DNA of 64,000 nt from Alentia gelatinosa (Eukaryota; Annelida; Polychaeta; Phyllodocida; Polynoidae): NCBI GenBank assembly GCA_950022655.1, contig OX465579.1, forward strand, positions 79,743,193-79,807,192. Reading direction: 5' to 3'. The number at the start of each line of letters is the position of its first letter. Within the stretch, counting starts at the first letter, position 1. Below the pieces are notes generated by a model, which saw only the letters and a program-made list of their open reading frames with translations, did no database searches and was not told the DNA's origin. This document shows positions 44,395 through 57,910 of this stretch, one piece after another. The position numbers and the translations under genes were made by a program.

Positions 44395-45434
44395 GTGACA
44401 ATGGCGAGAGACAACTTTACTTTTAGAAGACATATTGACAGTTGTTCAAAATTGGCTGCTCACAAGCTTTACTTATTATCCAAAATTAGGAAATATCTGG
44501 ATAATTTCGCAGGCATTACCATGGTCAAATCAATGAAAATGCCGTATCTAGAATACGGGGATGTTTTAATTGGAAAAGGACCTAAAGACAGCTTAAAAAG
44601 CTGCAAACAATTCATACAAAAAACTCTGCGAGTGGCTTGTAGAGCCCCAAAAGAGATGAGTGATGATCAAATTCATCGAAAAGAGAGATGTCCCTGCCTA
44701 GAACATAGGAGAGAGAGCTATTTGCTCAATTTTATGCATCGGAAACAATCCAAGGTTGATTTGACTAGTAGGGGCGAGACAGACTAGACAAGCGGATGGT
44801 ACTGTATTTAAAATTGTTAAACCTAGGGTAGAGAAATATAAAGTCAGTGTCCACTACCGAGGTGCAGTCCTTTGGACTGCACTGCTTATAAAACCTGTAA
44901 CCTGTAACTTGTATATTTATTGTCATAATTATAGGAACCTAGCTAATCTTCAGGACTGATACCAATACTCTAGTAACAATTTTTATATTCTCTAGTATAG
45001 GGTATTCAGTGTACTACGGGCAATAAGCCAACTTAGTTTGAATGTATCAATTGTGCACTAATATGCATAGAAAGAACTGCCTGGCATTGACTCATCGAAC
45101 ATTATTTGTGAGAATACCAATTTTCTTATGACAAAGAGATTCTATCTTTTTTATATTAGTTTATAAGGAGGTGTATCCTCAAGCCAATCTTGAGTAACTA
45201 AATTTCAATGTTCTAGATGTAACTGCACACATTTTTGTTTACTGTGTGTAAAGCTTGATCCCTCTGTATTGGTGCAAAAAAGTTTTTAGATTCAAAGTGT
45301 TAGTGTTGATGTCAAGTAGATTGATCAATCCTCCTATACTGTATATAGTTGTACCTTGTACTTTAAGAACAAATCATACCGGCGGTTAGCCAATGTTCTT
45401 GCAGGATAAATACCGAAATAAAAAAATAAAAACG
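44395..45434 (+). pseudogene. 5'-truncated LINE fragment, RT C-terminus and 3' UTR
   Basis: Codons 44395-44787 encode the post-catalytic region (FRRHIDSCSKLAAHKLYLLSK split as FRRHIDSCSK and LYLLSKIRKYL; MPYLEYGDV; TLRVACRAP). A frame change at about 44785 leads to HYRGAVLWTALL near 44860, the usual end motif. The tail ends A-rich (AATAAAAAAATAAAAA) at about 45417-45434. Different family from the 7.1-17.7 kb LINE. Confidence 0.75.
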
Positions 45435-46028
45435 CATGTTAAAGAATAGAAATGGTAATTTTAATATATGTTCTTTGCTAGGTTTGGATAGTGCAGATAA
45501 CCAAACCTATGCTTTCGATAGGCACACTATGTTTGTATATTTCTTGTATATCAAACCAGCGAATTTAGTCCAATATGATCGAGAACAAAACAATGCATGA
45601 GCCCTTTTGAGGTTGAAATGGAGATTGGCCACGACACGAGTTCCCTCTTTAAACGGTGATAGGTGAACAAATAACATATATTATTCACCAAATAGAGTTT
45701 CTAGTATGTAGTAGGATCTACGGGTAATTTAGCTTGGCTGTCTATCACTTGTGGGACCGTCCTGTTTATCGTTGGTTATTTCAAGATGGCGAAAAGGCTA
45801 TGCATCTATAGAAGATAATGATGTAAAATAAGCTTTTATTTGATCAATATTCATGAAGAAAGTATCAACCAAACTGATGATAGACATTTCTCGCGTAAAG
45901 GGCTTTCAACAGGTACTATACAAAGTATAATAGTTATAGCTTATTGGCAAAAAATTACTCTTTGGGAAGCAGAAAATAAATACTTTTATCATAACTGATG
46001 TTCGCTGCAGCACTTTGAATATAGATAT
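45435..46028. other. intergenic with poly(A) signal of the minus-strand gene
   Basis: TTTATT at 45835-45840 is a minus-strand AATAAA about 190 nt beyond the stop at 46029. Otherwise nothing recognised. Confidence 0.4.
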
Positions 46029-49000
46029 TCACGGAGCTACTTCGCTCCACTCGTATCCTGAATGGATGTTGGAGCGACATACCGGAAGGTAGAGCCATCT
46101 GGTGTCCATTCCACACACTGCAGCGTGGCCTACTGCACTATGGTAACCGGCACTACATCTGTAAACTGCTATGGCCAATATACCTTCGCTCACCACTTCC
46201 TCCAATGTTGCCATAGGAACTTGTGGCGCAGCGCCGCACCGTATTTCTTAAAAGAAAAGGGAGTATTTGTTCATTCAAATGTAGAAGCATATTATTCTTA
46301 CCAAAGTTATTCTATCCCGAAGTGGAGGTGGGATAACCAATACTAAGAAAGAAATTGATGAGTATTTTGTCTGTACCCCCGTTAACCATCGTGTTTGGAG
46401 TGCTCAGTAATATGAGTGAGGTGATAGCCATGTGAATATTCTGAAGCCCTCCAAACGAGATGGCGAATGGGGAATCAGACCAAGCGCGAAAATGTTTCTG
46501 ATTTTATCTTAGCCTGGAAATATCTATCTGTTTATCACCCGTTGAGAATGAGTTACCGTACTCGTAAGCCTGTTGGGAGCGAGTTCCTAACGTTAAGCCA
46601 ATGGACATTTATTCCAGGTTTAGATAAAAATGGATCTACTTGACTTTTACACATTCTCGGTACCACTGTGTTCCCGAAGCATATATTTGGATCATATGTA
46701 AGGTGATACCTATGTGACTTTGGTACACAAGTGTGTTTGACTTATAACATATTTGAATAAACCAACTATGAAACAAGAGTAAATAACCCACTGTACCTTT
46801 CTCACATCTTACGCCATAGTAACCAGCTGGACATTTGCAGCTCAACTGGCGACTTCCTTCCGGACCAGTTACAACGACTTCAGCGCCGTTTTCACACGAC
46901 ACTTCCTGCTGGCAACCAGTCGTAGCCTCGCTCTGGGAACTTTGTAGAGTTGTCCCAGAGTCTGTTTGTGGATTTGTCATAAAAGCATTTGACTCTGTGG
47001 TTTGAGGTTGTGTTGATGGTAATTTCGCTGATGAACTAACTCTTTGTACATATGTCTTCTGCTCAGTTACATCAATATCTGCTTCGACTTCAACTCCCCC
47101 TGAGATTTGCGATATTTTTGAAGAGTTACTTAGATCTATGAAATTATTATTAACATATTCATCGGTCGTTTGGGGGAAACCTTCTGTGGTGGACTTAAAG
47201 TCATGCATAACAGAAGTATTTAATGCATCGTTCATTGAATAATCTGTTTGTATTACATCGGGATGCCCTGTGGATTCCTGCATAGCACCATTAGTAGCGG
47301 GACTGTTCCGTTCATCATGCATCATGCTTTGTGTGCGATCTTCCAACCATTCTTTGGTCATATTATTCAATACATCTTCCGGCATGCGTTCGGTAGTAGA
47401 AATCATTGCTGACATGTCATTTTTGTTATTAATTTCAGTTATTGGTGATGGAATAGTTGAATTTATTGCATTCGTCACTTCACTGTGTTCTCTGTGGCCA
47501 GAGGGAAGAAAATTGGTTTCCGTTTTATTTCCAATATATCTTATACTAATCGTAGAACTATTGTCAGATATCAAAGAACTACTTTTATCGATAATGTCAG
47601 TGCTATTACTGAAAAGGTCAGTGATTTTACGGATGAGGTCAGTGCCCTTACGAACAAGGTCAGTTCTGTTACTGACAAGGTTAATGTTATGACTGATAAG
47701 GTACGTGTTATTACTGATAGCGTCAGTGCTATTACCGATAAGATCAGTGTTATTACCAATAATGTCAGTACTATTACCGATGAGGTCTGCGCTATTGCCA
47801 ATAAGGTCAGTGCTATTAGCTATAAGGTCAGCGAAATGTCTCTCAGCAATATGTGAGTCCGGTGTTTGTAGATACGTCAGGTTTTGCCCCCGGGGAATGG
47901 AGGATGCCATATCTGGAGTTCTTTCATCTACCATTTCGAATGTCGATGGTGATTTCTTTATTTGCTGCGCAGGTCGTCCTGACGAAGGCGAGATATTACT
48001 TACATTTAACAACATGCTTGCTAAATGAGTGGCATTCTCCATGCGTGTAGTAAGTTCAGTGTTTACAGACTTGTCACTTGTTGATTGTGTGCTGTTAGGA
48101 TCATTCTCAGGTGTATCATTCAGGGAAATGCCACGAATCTCAGTCTTGTTACCTGGTATTGAATTGTTGTCAGAAGGAGATCCATCACTGCTGAGAGCAT
48201 CTACAGATTTCACAGCACTTGATTCATTATTTGCTTTAATTTCTGTAGATGCACACCCATTTTCTCCTGCAGTTGCTGCTGCACGAGTATCAAGTTGTAC
48301 ACCACCTGCAACGACGAAGATATGCACTCTAATACCATATGAATTTGTGTAAGTAATGAATCAGAAAGTGGCAATTACTGTGTTTGAGAGAAATCTGTAT
48401 ATTTGTAAAGAACCATCGTATAGAAACGTCCAATGTCAAAAGAGAAGTAATATTTCAAGGTCTAAGGTGATCAAATATATATTAATGAGAGATCTAGAGA
48501 TCTAATTAAAACATGGGAGTACCCATGAAGGAGGAACATATCTATAATACTGAAAACAATATAATCGTAGAGACTAAGGCCTATGTACGGTTCAAAGAGA
48601 ATATATATAAGAGGAGGATCGTTGATTGTTTACATTGAAAGTAACCTACTGTTGTAAAGTTAGTCTATAAGAGTGGGTGTCTTGTAGTTAGATCTGATGT
48701 GGTGCATGCAGCCATTTTATTTGTGAATAGAAGTTAAATTAATAGCACTCCCACCCTTAGTCTACACTGTTTTATTCGCATATTTATTCTCAGGTTGTCA
48801 TGGCATTAATATCATTCAGAGGATTAGACACCACTTTCATAGGACATTTCTAAAACATAACTAGGGTTGACTTCACCCTATCATATCAAATGCAGCCTTG
48901 TACTTTCAGATTCTGATGAGTATTCCTGCGAAATAGTCTGCACTAATAACATCTAAGTTTTTCAACTCTGATATATCATTGATAATGATTATTGATGACA

Positions 49001-52000
49001 TTGATAAGCCTAAATATTGATAGGGAATGTATGATGGTATCCATCACAAAATATTCACTTTTGTTTTCATTATTTGAATAGCCCCTAGGGGCCATCCATA
49101 AAGTCAACATGCATTGAGGGGGGGGGGGGATTGGAGGGTCAAGGATTTTGGAAATTCTGCATATGCTCCTTCTTTGTTTCTATTGCACACAATATTGGGG
49201 GAGGGGGTTAACAATTTTCAGAAATTCTGTGTACATACTTTATGGATGGTCCGCTACATGTAACAGTTCTCAAGAACCTCAAAAACAAGATTTCTGGTAT
49301 ATGCATATTGAAGGACTGTACATGTAGTATATTTCATTCAGCTTTGCACCTTCATATTTACAGGTTTGAACCGTTTTCAAAATACATTTTATTACAGTGA
49401 AAATGTATGGTCTGAAATATAATACAGGTTCAAACCGCTAGCAAAATGCAGTTTAGGACAGTAAAAATTTACAGTCAGAATTATATTACAGTCACCCGTA
49501 CAATTTACGGTATTTCCCTGACACCCCAGTTGCCAGGGAAAGACCGTAAAAAGTGTACAAGTGAGTACAAATCAAGTGTGACAGATTAATACCTTTTTAT
49601 ACACACATCAAATAAAAGGTATGGGGAAAGGCATTGCCTCTACTCATAGAATGTATGTATGTGTATATATATATATACAGTAATTCTACATATTATACAC
49701 TGTACACTGAAGCATTCCATATACTTCCATATGACGCTTTGTGCATCGCAGTTACACAATGGGACATAAAATTGGCATTCATTTCTATCTAATCCGATGG
49801 ATTAACATTAATATCTATCTTTACCTACCACATATAAAACGTGTAAATTCTGTTGGATCTGCTTGGAATTTCTCCCGTATATAAAGACATAGTGAACCAG
49901 ACCTAAGCCTGGAGACTGATGGGCCACGAGAGTGTGATTCTCGTGTAGCGACCAACTCAAACCTCCTAAATATTCCTTTTTCCAGATCGACAGACAGGCA
50001 TGCTCTTTACTCTAATGATTTAGTTTGAGCCATTTTCCGCCGAATCCTCTAGCGGATACCCCGGGATACCAGCGTTCCAAGGATCTTTCGTACTGCTTGG
50101 AGAGTGTGTTATGTCATAACCTCTATGCCAATTTTCCGATTTTTTATTTCTTTCCTATGTATTATTTCAAAATATGATGAACACAAATCTTGGTGCCTTT
50201 ATCAATTTGCTAGCTATGAATATTTCATAGTAGGGGGCATCACTAAGCCCTCACCCTATCTCTACCACCAGGAGATTTAAACTAGCAGGGAATGTTCCTT
50301 GGACGGACTTGGGGCAGGGGGGAGTCAAATACGACCAAATTACACGTATGAAGTCGCTAGTAGTTTTCTAATTCCCTTTCCTTTTGAAAAAGCAATGAGA
50401 CTACAGCCTTTCGCTGGTTACCTACCATGATTCTGGTCAGATCCGCTTGAAATTTCTCCCACACATAGGGACAGAGTGAAACAAACTTAGGCTTTGAGAC
50501 TGAAGAGCCCAGAGAGCACAAATCTTGTGTAGGGAAAAAAATTCAAACCTGCTCTTCCTTTTTTTACTTCTCTACTTAGATGTGCATATTCTCTTATGAT
50601 ATATTTCTAGCCATGCCGAAAACAGAATTTAATGCTGTAGTTCTCTGATCTCCTTTACCTTGAGAGAAACCTCTGAGACTTGATATGCTGGTACAGCCAC
50701 GCCATCTGATGGAGTCTCAAGGCGGTATATTCAGTAGTCCGTTTACAGACCGCGCCGCCTAAAGTGGGATTCACACGATGGGATTCATGTACCTAACAGG
50801 GCTCAAAATCTCATGCGATTTTGTTCCTTTTTAGGGGGAAATGTCTTTTACAATTACAGGGGGGGAAACATGTCTCAGGGAAATGAAACCCTATAATTTA
50901 GACGAAGAAATTGTGTTCGAGTACAGAATCTCAGCAGGATTTGTCTCAGAAAAAAACACCCTGTGAGGTACGTAAACCCCATCGTGTGAATCCCACTTTA
51001 GGCTTACGGTCCGTAAGGGTCGAACAGAGCTCAACTCCCATTTGCCTGTTCCCTCTGCCTGATGGGAGAAAGGAATTTCGTGATTGGCTGACATTGTAAC
51101 TTTAGGACCTATGCTTGAAGAGTAATACTCTGGTTACTGGCAAATCACTCAGGGTAGCTTAGTACCAGCGGAGGCAGGAATTCCTGACTCAAAATGGCAC
51201 CTCCTAACAGTCTTAATTTGAGTCTGTGCGCCTTGGTCCTGGCTGTACTATAGAGTCTATATATTTAGTGTAAACTGCAACCGAAAGAGCGCCACCATCA
51301 GCAGGACAAGATAGAACGTTAGTGCTATGCTACTACATACAATACAGGACACACAAAACACAGTCCAGGGAGATATATTAAAAATAGATGACCCCAACCC
51401 CACCTCCACTCATTACGGGGGCTGCCGTGTCCCCTTGTAATTGTTAAACATTTGTGGAATATATCAGTACCTACAGAGAAATACATAAATATGGCAATGC
51501 ATTTCAGTCACTATATAAACTATGAAATCCGTTTACGTACCAATACATGTAATGTTTAATGGCCTCGATCGTAGTCCATATCCGTTGAAGTACATCCAGT
51601 CTTCTATAATCAGTTCCGGCAGGAAGGCACTGTCTTTGGTGAACATATCGATAGAATTAGAACCCAGTTTGCGGCTAAATACCCACAAACCAAGCTTCCC
51701 ATAAAATAGCACCTCAGGTCCACCATCTTTGATGTAGATGGGTCGCAGCGATTGACTGATATTATGTAAACTATAGGATCCCATGAAGCGGCCTCGCCCT
51801 CGGGCTTGAGCCGGCACTCCGGATACATTGATAGTTCCTGACGTACATGGGCCGAAGTCCTCAGGTACACACACTGTTCTCAATTTAGGCACAGTTAGCC
51901 ACACACCGTTTTCCTTAAGCTGCCATTTGGCGTCCGTGCTGCTGATTGGTTGAGATGCGGATGAAGGCAGCCTCATTGTGACGCTGGTGAGGTTTGATGT

Positions 52001-55000
52001 AACACTTGCACCTACCACCCAATACATGTCCATGTCCGTCCTGAAAAGAAAGATAACTATAGAATGAAGTGTAATTATTGATACCCCACTATGCCAAGAT
52101 ATGTATCGTGTTGCAGTAGTAGAGCATTGTTATCAACAATCTAATACTGAACTGTGGTGTAAAGGCGGGCACCAATGCAGCAGGGATGTTTGGAATGCAA
52201 TGAACAGCAAGAAAATGTCAATGTGTACTTTTTAGTACGTATATCAAGTATAACAATCCACCTTAAGGCCTAGCGTCCACCTACTACGATAGAAATTTAT
52301 ACCTACCGATATGGCTCCTATACAAATCGGGAAGGTGCAAAATCGTAGACATATGTCTAGATATGCCAATCCACCACATATTGTATGGGGTTTTTATCAG
52401 TGTCTAATCGCAGACACGTGGTCAACTGCCCCGATATTAGGTGACCTTCCGACGCGATTTCGATTTTTTTATCGGGAGGTCCATCATAGACCATATCGGA
52501 GCCATATCGTAGTAGGTGGACGCCAGGCCTAAGACTCCAAACGGTAGCTAACTAAGGACACACGGACACACTCTCTGTTATCGTGAGGTACTGCTTTGGT
52601 TCCAGTCAGCCACACCTGCCTGTAAAGAGTCAACTTCATATTAAAATTACCATTTTTTCTTTCTCTTGGTATACATACGTACGTATATTATTCACCTGCA
52701 GAGTTTCACGGAAGTACACCTGCGGTGCCCAGCTCCCCCCTCCCCCCGTGCAGCCTTCCCACGCACACCTGTAGAACATTACAAGTGTGTAAACCGTGGT
52801 GAACGTGACGCACACAGAGCTCCATAAACTCGCCTTGTTGACAAATGCCTTTTTTATTGCTCAAGACCTGGCCCGGTTTACCACAAATGCTTCACATCTA
52901 GATGAGACATGTTGGGAAACCCCTCGTGTGTATGTCTCACCACGGTCCTAGTTCTAACCTCGAATATTCATCCTCTTTTTAAATATGACATCCATTGCTC
53001 ATTGGCGCCATCGTCGATACTGACACTTCTTGAAGCATGTTAAATGATAAAATCGGTAGCAATACAAAGCGTTGTCTACATGCCCAATTGGGGACAATTG
53101 GGAAATTGTCAATAATTTGAGGTGGGCAATTGTCGCAACCTGATGGCTCATAGAAGTCCCTCCCTGCATAAAAGGATGTAGTTTGGAAACCAGTAGCCGA
53201 TCTCAAAATCTAGGGTTTTTTTGCCGGTTCTGCACAATGGTTGTTGTACTATATTTTGATTCTAGGGACTCTCGACTTCTGTACTTATAACCTTCTGACC
53301 TTTCAGCTTATCTATTCTATCAGGGATCAAAATTCAAGGCACGGACCAAGTCCGTGGTCAAGGTTATTAGCACCGGAACTAAAGAGTAGAGGGTCCCTAG
53401 AATCAAAATCATGTACGATAACTATTTTATGGAGCCAACAAGAGAAATCCTATATTATGATATCTACTAAACTGTCTATAGAGAATAAAAAGATTTTTTT
53501 CCCGAGACTTCGGAGACCGTCACACACACCCAATACCCCCACCAGGGTTCAAACAGGTTGTGACGGAATATCCAGAAGAAAATGGACGATTTAACGCAAA
53601 AACAAGAATACAAATCAGTTTGGCCTTTGACGAAATGCATAGCATGATGACGCAATGGCGCCACTGATGTAACAAGAATATTATATAAATAACAATATAG
53701 GGTAAGAGATGAGAAAGGCAAAGAAATCTATTCCACATGAGTACAATAGAACACGGACCTATATATTCAATAGTCTTGAATAGAAGCTGTACTGTTAACC
53801 GCTGCGTACCTGGCGAAGTAGAGGTAGAGGTGCCTGGCCGTGTGCTTGTAGACGAGGCGTCCATCATGCACGTGCCCTGCATGTTCCGCGTACACACCGC
53901 TCATCTCCACATGCCCCACGTGGCTCAGGTTCACGTTACCCAGGTAGAAGCGCTGCGTCATACATGGAGCTGGGAGGGTGAAAATGCAATGCTGCTCTGT
54001 GTGTTATTCATGATAATAAGATAGAATTGATAGGATTGATATCATATTATGTTTGATTATTTATAAGATGCTGGTTTATCATATACCAATGCAGTATATT
54101 TGATCAAAATTGTACATACTGCTGCTCCCTATAGATGTAGTATAAATTGTGAACTGAACCCTATGCAGTACACTGTTATACTGCGCACGTCGAAACATCA
54201 GTAGTGTGTGGGCTTTCCCGCTGACATGTCTACTGTGCCAATATATGGTAAGATTTGTTTAATTTTGAGTATACAATAAATATAGAACGACCCACCATGC
54301 TTGTACATACTACAAAACTCTATGGGAATTGATGTCTGAGGCTCGTTCCGTAAAAACCGACAATTCCCCATCTCGTTTTGTAGCATGTACTGTATGGTCA
54401 GGATGTTCTATATAAATACTCACGAGTACGACTTGCTCACGAAGGGAAAGAAATGAAGATAACGTGTGGAATACGATGGACTTTTATTACCCATCGTATA
54501 CAAAGACCCCATTGAAAAGGTATGGGGACTCAGTAAACCATGACCCATTATTTAACCCTTTCCTTGCAGCACCCTGTTCCCCTGCTCAGCATTACACGGT
54601 AGGCAATGCCTTCCCAAACGACCCTGCTACGGCAGGCACCTTTTTTGGGAAAATAGCAATGTCATGTGATGTCATATTTTGTTATACCAAATCAAAGGTC
54701 AATATGGCTCTTATACATTGTCAAAATGTCTTTTAAATCAAACAATTATCTTTTTATCTATTGAATTTTGTATATAAGTATCAATGATGCCTCTTAGATG
54801 CCTGGAGGCATCTTCCTGTCGTAGCCAGGGGATTGCCTGGAGGCATCTTCCTGCTGTTAAAGGGATAAAACCTGTCAGATACCATAACTGTGGTATACAG
54901 ATTAATATCTGTGGTATACGGCCTCAAAACCATAAAATATGGGGGAAATAGCTCCTTTGTGCTGAAGAGCAAAGAAATAGTTCCCATTGTTATCCCCTTT

Positions 55001-57111
55001 TCTATGGCAATTAGTGGGTTTAATTTATTCGAAAAGGTTTATAATAAATGCAACAAACGCATCATTGTCTATATACTCCCAGATTCGAAGATATAATTAT
55101 TTGATTCACTATTTTCTGTAATATATCCGTTAGTCGATATATTTTTTTCGCGAAAAGTGGGTAACGGGAAATTATCAGATAGAACCCTTTTAATTTTAAC
55201 TGTGAATTCTTGTAATCACAAGGCTAATTCAATGAAGACGAACATATTTGCTCCTAGTTTCTACCAAGCCACCGATGTAGTGACCGTCATCTGTGGAGAG
55301 ACAAAGGCAAGGATACCGGTGAAGGGCCCCTCTTCTAACCACCGCTTTAGAAACAGTGGCAACACAAAATATCGTAGATATCTTAGGTTTCCTCTACATT
55401 AGAATTTAGACACATCAAATACCCGAAGTATTAATTATTGCATATAGTTACAAAGCAACCTATAATGTGGCAGCTACAGGGACTTGGTCAATTTGACCGC
55501 GAGGTTAGAACCTGCAATTGCTGTGGTGGAAGGATATTTCAGAGAATATGCACACGGGTTAATGAGTCATAGGTATATTTAACCCACGTAGGTCATTAGT
55601 AATACAATAATAACTGGTTTTTCTTATGAATGTATGTAATCTTCAAGTAGTTGACACGTAGTAATATCCGTGCAACTACCGATGATATTACGTCGTCAAC
55701 TACGCGGAGATTGTAGCCACTGGTAAATAAGACCAGTCGTTACTGTTTATAACCCACCTACATGATTAAGAACAAGCCATTGCAATAAGGGATTCATTGC
55801 AAGACATAGGGCCAGTTTCATAAATAACATAACAGTTGTAAACCTATCACACCCTAACGTCACAGCACTGTCAAGCATGGTTGTAGACTTTCGCCAATTA
55901 TATACTGTTCTCTATTTCCCTGTGCTTTTAGCGGGCAAAACTTGTTATGACAGTAATTTCTGATGGATGTTAAATAATGATATTATATCTGATTACAAGT
56001 AATTGATGTTGAATGATCATTCAATAAACCTATTTCGAAGTAGGTGATAATTTGACCTCATTATGGATGGGACTTTTTTTCCGGAATCTCCAGCAGGGAA
56101 TTCTGACATGCCAGAATCTCAAGGTAGCGAATTCCAGGCGCTCTATACGTTTCCAGTGGAGATTCAGTAAAACGTGGGTATGATGATGGTAGAAATCTCT
56201 ATCGCCTTTTCAGTCCATATCATATCGGATAGGCTAAAGGACCTAGACCATGATTGAGACACAACTGCGAACACCCCCCCCCCCCCTCCTCCTCTTCCTC
56301 CCCACTGCTCTCCCTGGAGGAGATCCGGTGGGAGGGGTGGACGGATGTGATGCCAGAATGATATACTACCGGGATCTCTCCTCCATCCACCGATGGATAC
56401 CATGATGCCTCAGGGACATGGGACAAACAAATACCACTTGACCCAGGCCATAGTTGGTATGATCTACGGCTGCATGAGAGCCGTCGCATTGGCCTGGTAC
56501 TGTATGTTTTTTCCTTGATGTATAGCCCATAGCGTTCCAATGTCATGACTGCAGCAAACTATCCATATTCTGGCTAATGACTGCCCTGGTTAGTGTATGC
56601 GGATCGCAACCCTCTCGTGAACGGGGTCAATGTTGAGTTGCCCATACTGCTACTAGTGGCATGTTATGTACCAGGTCCTGTGTTTTTTTTAGATATGTAT
56701 GAGGAGAAAATAACCACAAAGCTCTCCAACATATTATTTACTATGTTATTTTGATAATATTCTCCATCGGTAGATTCAGAAACAATCTATACTATATAGT
56801 TACTGATTCGTACACTATTCAGAAGAAAATCTTACAATTAGCCCCCCCCCCCCCCCCCCACCTTCCACCTCTTTCATGGATGATCAGCAGCAATTCTATG
56901 ATGATATTACTAAATACCAAAGCGCTTAATAATCAACGATGGGAAACCCTACGCCCTTGTATTTTCTGCTAGAACATTGGCGATTCATGCGGATACATAT
57001 GAAAAAAATATAACAAAATTATCACTTACTAGCCGTAACTTGTTTCCAGAGAAGAATCACCAGAAGCAAACATACTCCTATATGCGTAGTTAGGTGTGCC
57101 TTGTTAATCAT
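46029..57111 (-). CDS. secreted mucin-like protein with two novel modules, EGF-like and sushi domains, 822 aa
   Basis: Exons on the minus strand: 57111-57030, 53969-53810, 52040-51541, 48305-46797, 46246-46029. All introns are GT-AG, phases agree, and the sum is 2469 nt. Exon 1 encodes a signal peptide (MINKAHLTTHIGVCLLLVI to VTA). Residues about 28-247 hold two copies of a module: HDGRLVYKHTARHLYLYF then MYWVVGAS, and RPIYIKDGGPEVLFYG then LWVFSRK, each ending in a Trp-containing strand and Cys. Exon 4 (248-750) is Ser/Thr/Asn-rich with many N-glycosylation sites, a heptad array (406-498) and an EGF-like end (CENG, CKCPAGYYGVRC) with only five Cys. Exon 5 is one sushi domain (CGAAPQVP, YRCSAGYH, AVC, W, PVC). 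No membrane segment or GPI signal seen. An extracellular or mucus role is inference. Confidence 0.82.
47554..47832 (-). repeat. 21-bp coding minisatellite, heptad (T/A)D(L/I)IGN(S/N)
   Basis: About 13 in-frame units of seven codons, from ADLIANS through TDLIGNS and TDIIGNN to SSLISDN, within exon 4 of the secreted protein. Seven or more units keep an N-x-S/T sequon. Units at the 5' (high-coordinate) end are most alike; later ones drift. Confidence 0.88.
49089..49252. mobile_element. short MITE, TIR GGGCCATCCATAAAGT
   Basis: GGGCCATCCATAAAGT at the left and ACTTTATGGATGGTCC at the right, about 164 bp, with two G-rich tracts inside (49118-49130 and 49196-49206). In intron 3 of the secreted-protein gene. 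Confidence 0.7.
49361..49495. repeat. two-copy tandem repeat, about 65 bp
   Basis: CAGGTTTGAACCG-TTTTCAAAATACA and CAGGTTCAAACCG-CTAGCAAAATGCA begin the two copies, each followed by an A/T-rich segment containing ACAGT-AAAAT. Confidence 0.6.
49828..49990. repeat. dispersed repeat, copy 2
   Basis: Same family as 32047-32310; begins TACCTACCACATATAAAACG and ends after CTCGTGTAGCGA. Confidence 0.6.
50425..50675. repeat. dispersed repeat, copy 3
   Basis: Same order of blocks as copies 1 and 2, extending further (CTCTACTTAGATGTGC, TAGCCATGCCGAAAA, CTTGAGAGAAAC), which matches the 3' part of copy 1 at 32205-32310. Confidence 0.6.
50761..51000. mobile_element. MITE, TIR AAAGTGGGATTCACACG, TA target
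   Basis: 240 bp with 22-bp perfect inverted ends; the flanks read CC-TA and TA-GG. Internal words (TTTTTAGGGG, CATGTCTCAGGGAAATG, AGAATCTCAGCAGGAT) are shared with 59785-60208. Confidence 0.82.
52265..52532. mobile_element. MITE, TIR AAGGCCTAGCGTCCACCTAC
   Basis: Left AAGGCCTAGCGTCCACCTAC then TACGATA; right is the inverse (TATCGTAGTAGGTGGACGCC then AGGCCTAAG). The interior is the reverse complement of 19985-20235. In intron 2 of the secreted-protein gene. Confidence 0.75.
53254..53408. mobile_element. short MITE, TIR TTTTGATTCTAGGGAC
   Basis: Left TTTTGATTCTAGGGACTCTC and right GTCCCTAGAATCAAAA; the inner ends also pair loosely. About 155 bp, intron 2 of the secreted-protein gene. Confidence 0.7.
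53970..57029. other. intron 1 of the secreted-protein gene
   Basis: No exon recognised. It contains GATGCCT-GGAGGCATC dyads at 54785-54870, a C-tract with CCTCCT runs at 56273-56310 and a run of about 18 C at 56842-56859. Confidence 0.45.
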
Positions 57112-57544
57112 GGCTATGTCGTAAAATAGCTCTCACTTGTTAAGAACCTCGGTGTGTTAGTCTGTGTAAAATGATGTTCAGCAAGGGTGTATAATGTCCG
57201 GATCCATTCATGGCCTGCACTCTTATAACTGCTGTCAGTCATTCACAGCTTAGCAAGCCCCGCCCACTTCACTACGCTTCGTAGTATTGACCCTAAACCT
57301 TCAGCATTAGCGATCTTTCTATGTCACATTACCCAATATTATACCTAAAGCCACTTATCAATATATTCGTCGTCCGCATATGCCTTTTCTCATTTAAAAA
57401 TGAATAAGGCATAGCCTTCCAGTGGAATCAAATTGATACTAGTAGGATTTAGAAACTTTTGAATATTTCCTTGTGATTGTTTATATCGTGGTAGGGGATT
57501 TGTGGTACATACTTGGCTTTCTTGCCATGTCCATTGCGTGATTC

Positions 57545-57910
57545 TTAGCAGACGATCTTACCTAGGGATGCTTGACTCAGCCACTTCCGGAGGTCCTGGG
57601 TTAACCTTGGAGAGCACGCCTCGCTGAGCATGTTTACGCATCGCTCTCCAAGCGCATGTTGTCTTTTCACAACTCTATGAGAAAAATGTGTTAGGAGCTC
57701 GAATAATATCTGACCTTGTAAGGTAAGTTCAGAGGGGAAAATACGGTTATGCCATATGGATGAATAATGAGGGTGTCTGCGAAATGATGAGACAAGCCAT
57801 GATCGTGTCACAAGCACGTGAAAATGAAATGGTGCATAAAACCGTGAGGTAAGCCCACGCATGCTGACATCGTGGGCTGGTTTTAGAAATGTTTCCATCG
57901 GTCTCCCCAT
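57545..57910 (-). other. open frame of 121 codons, coding status uncertain
   Basis: The frame starts at an ATG right after an in-frame stop and ends just beyond a good donor-like GTAAGATC near 57562. It has no recognised motif or low-complexity bias. It could be a first exon of an unknown gene or chance. Confidence 0.2.

Noticed and set aside
47270..48352. Plus-strand ORFs opposite exon 4 of the secreted protein
   Set aside because: They arise from the 21-bp in-frame repeat read in reverse; splice and domain evidence supports the minus strand.
53520..53897. ORF of 125 codons on the minus strand
   Set aside because: It overlaps the end of exon 2 of the secreted-protein gene in another frame and extends into intron; no motif.
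54464..54736. ORF of 90 codons
   Set aside because: No splice context or domain; codons look random.
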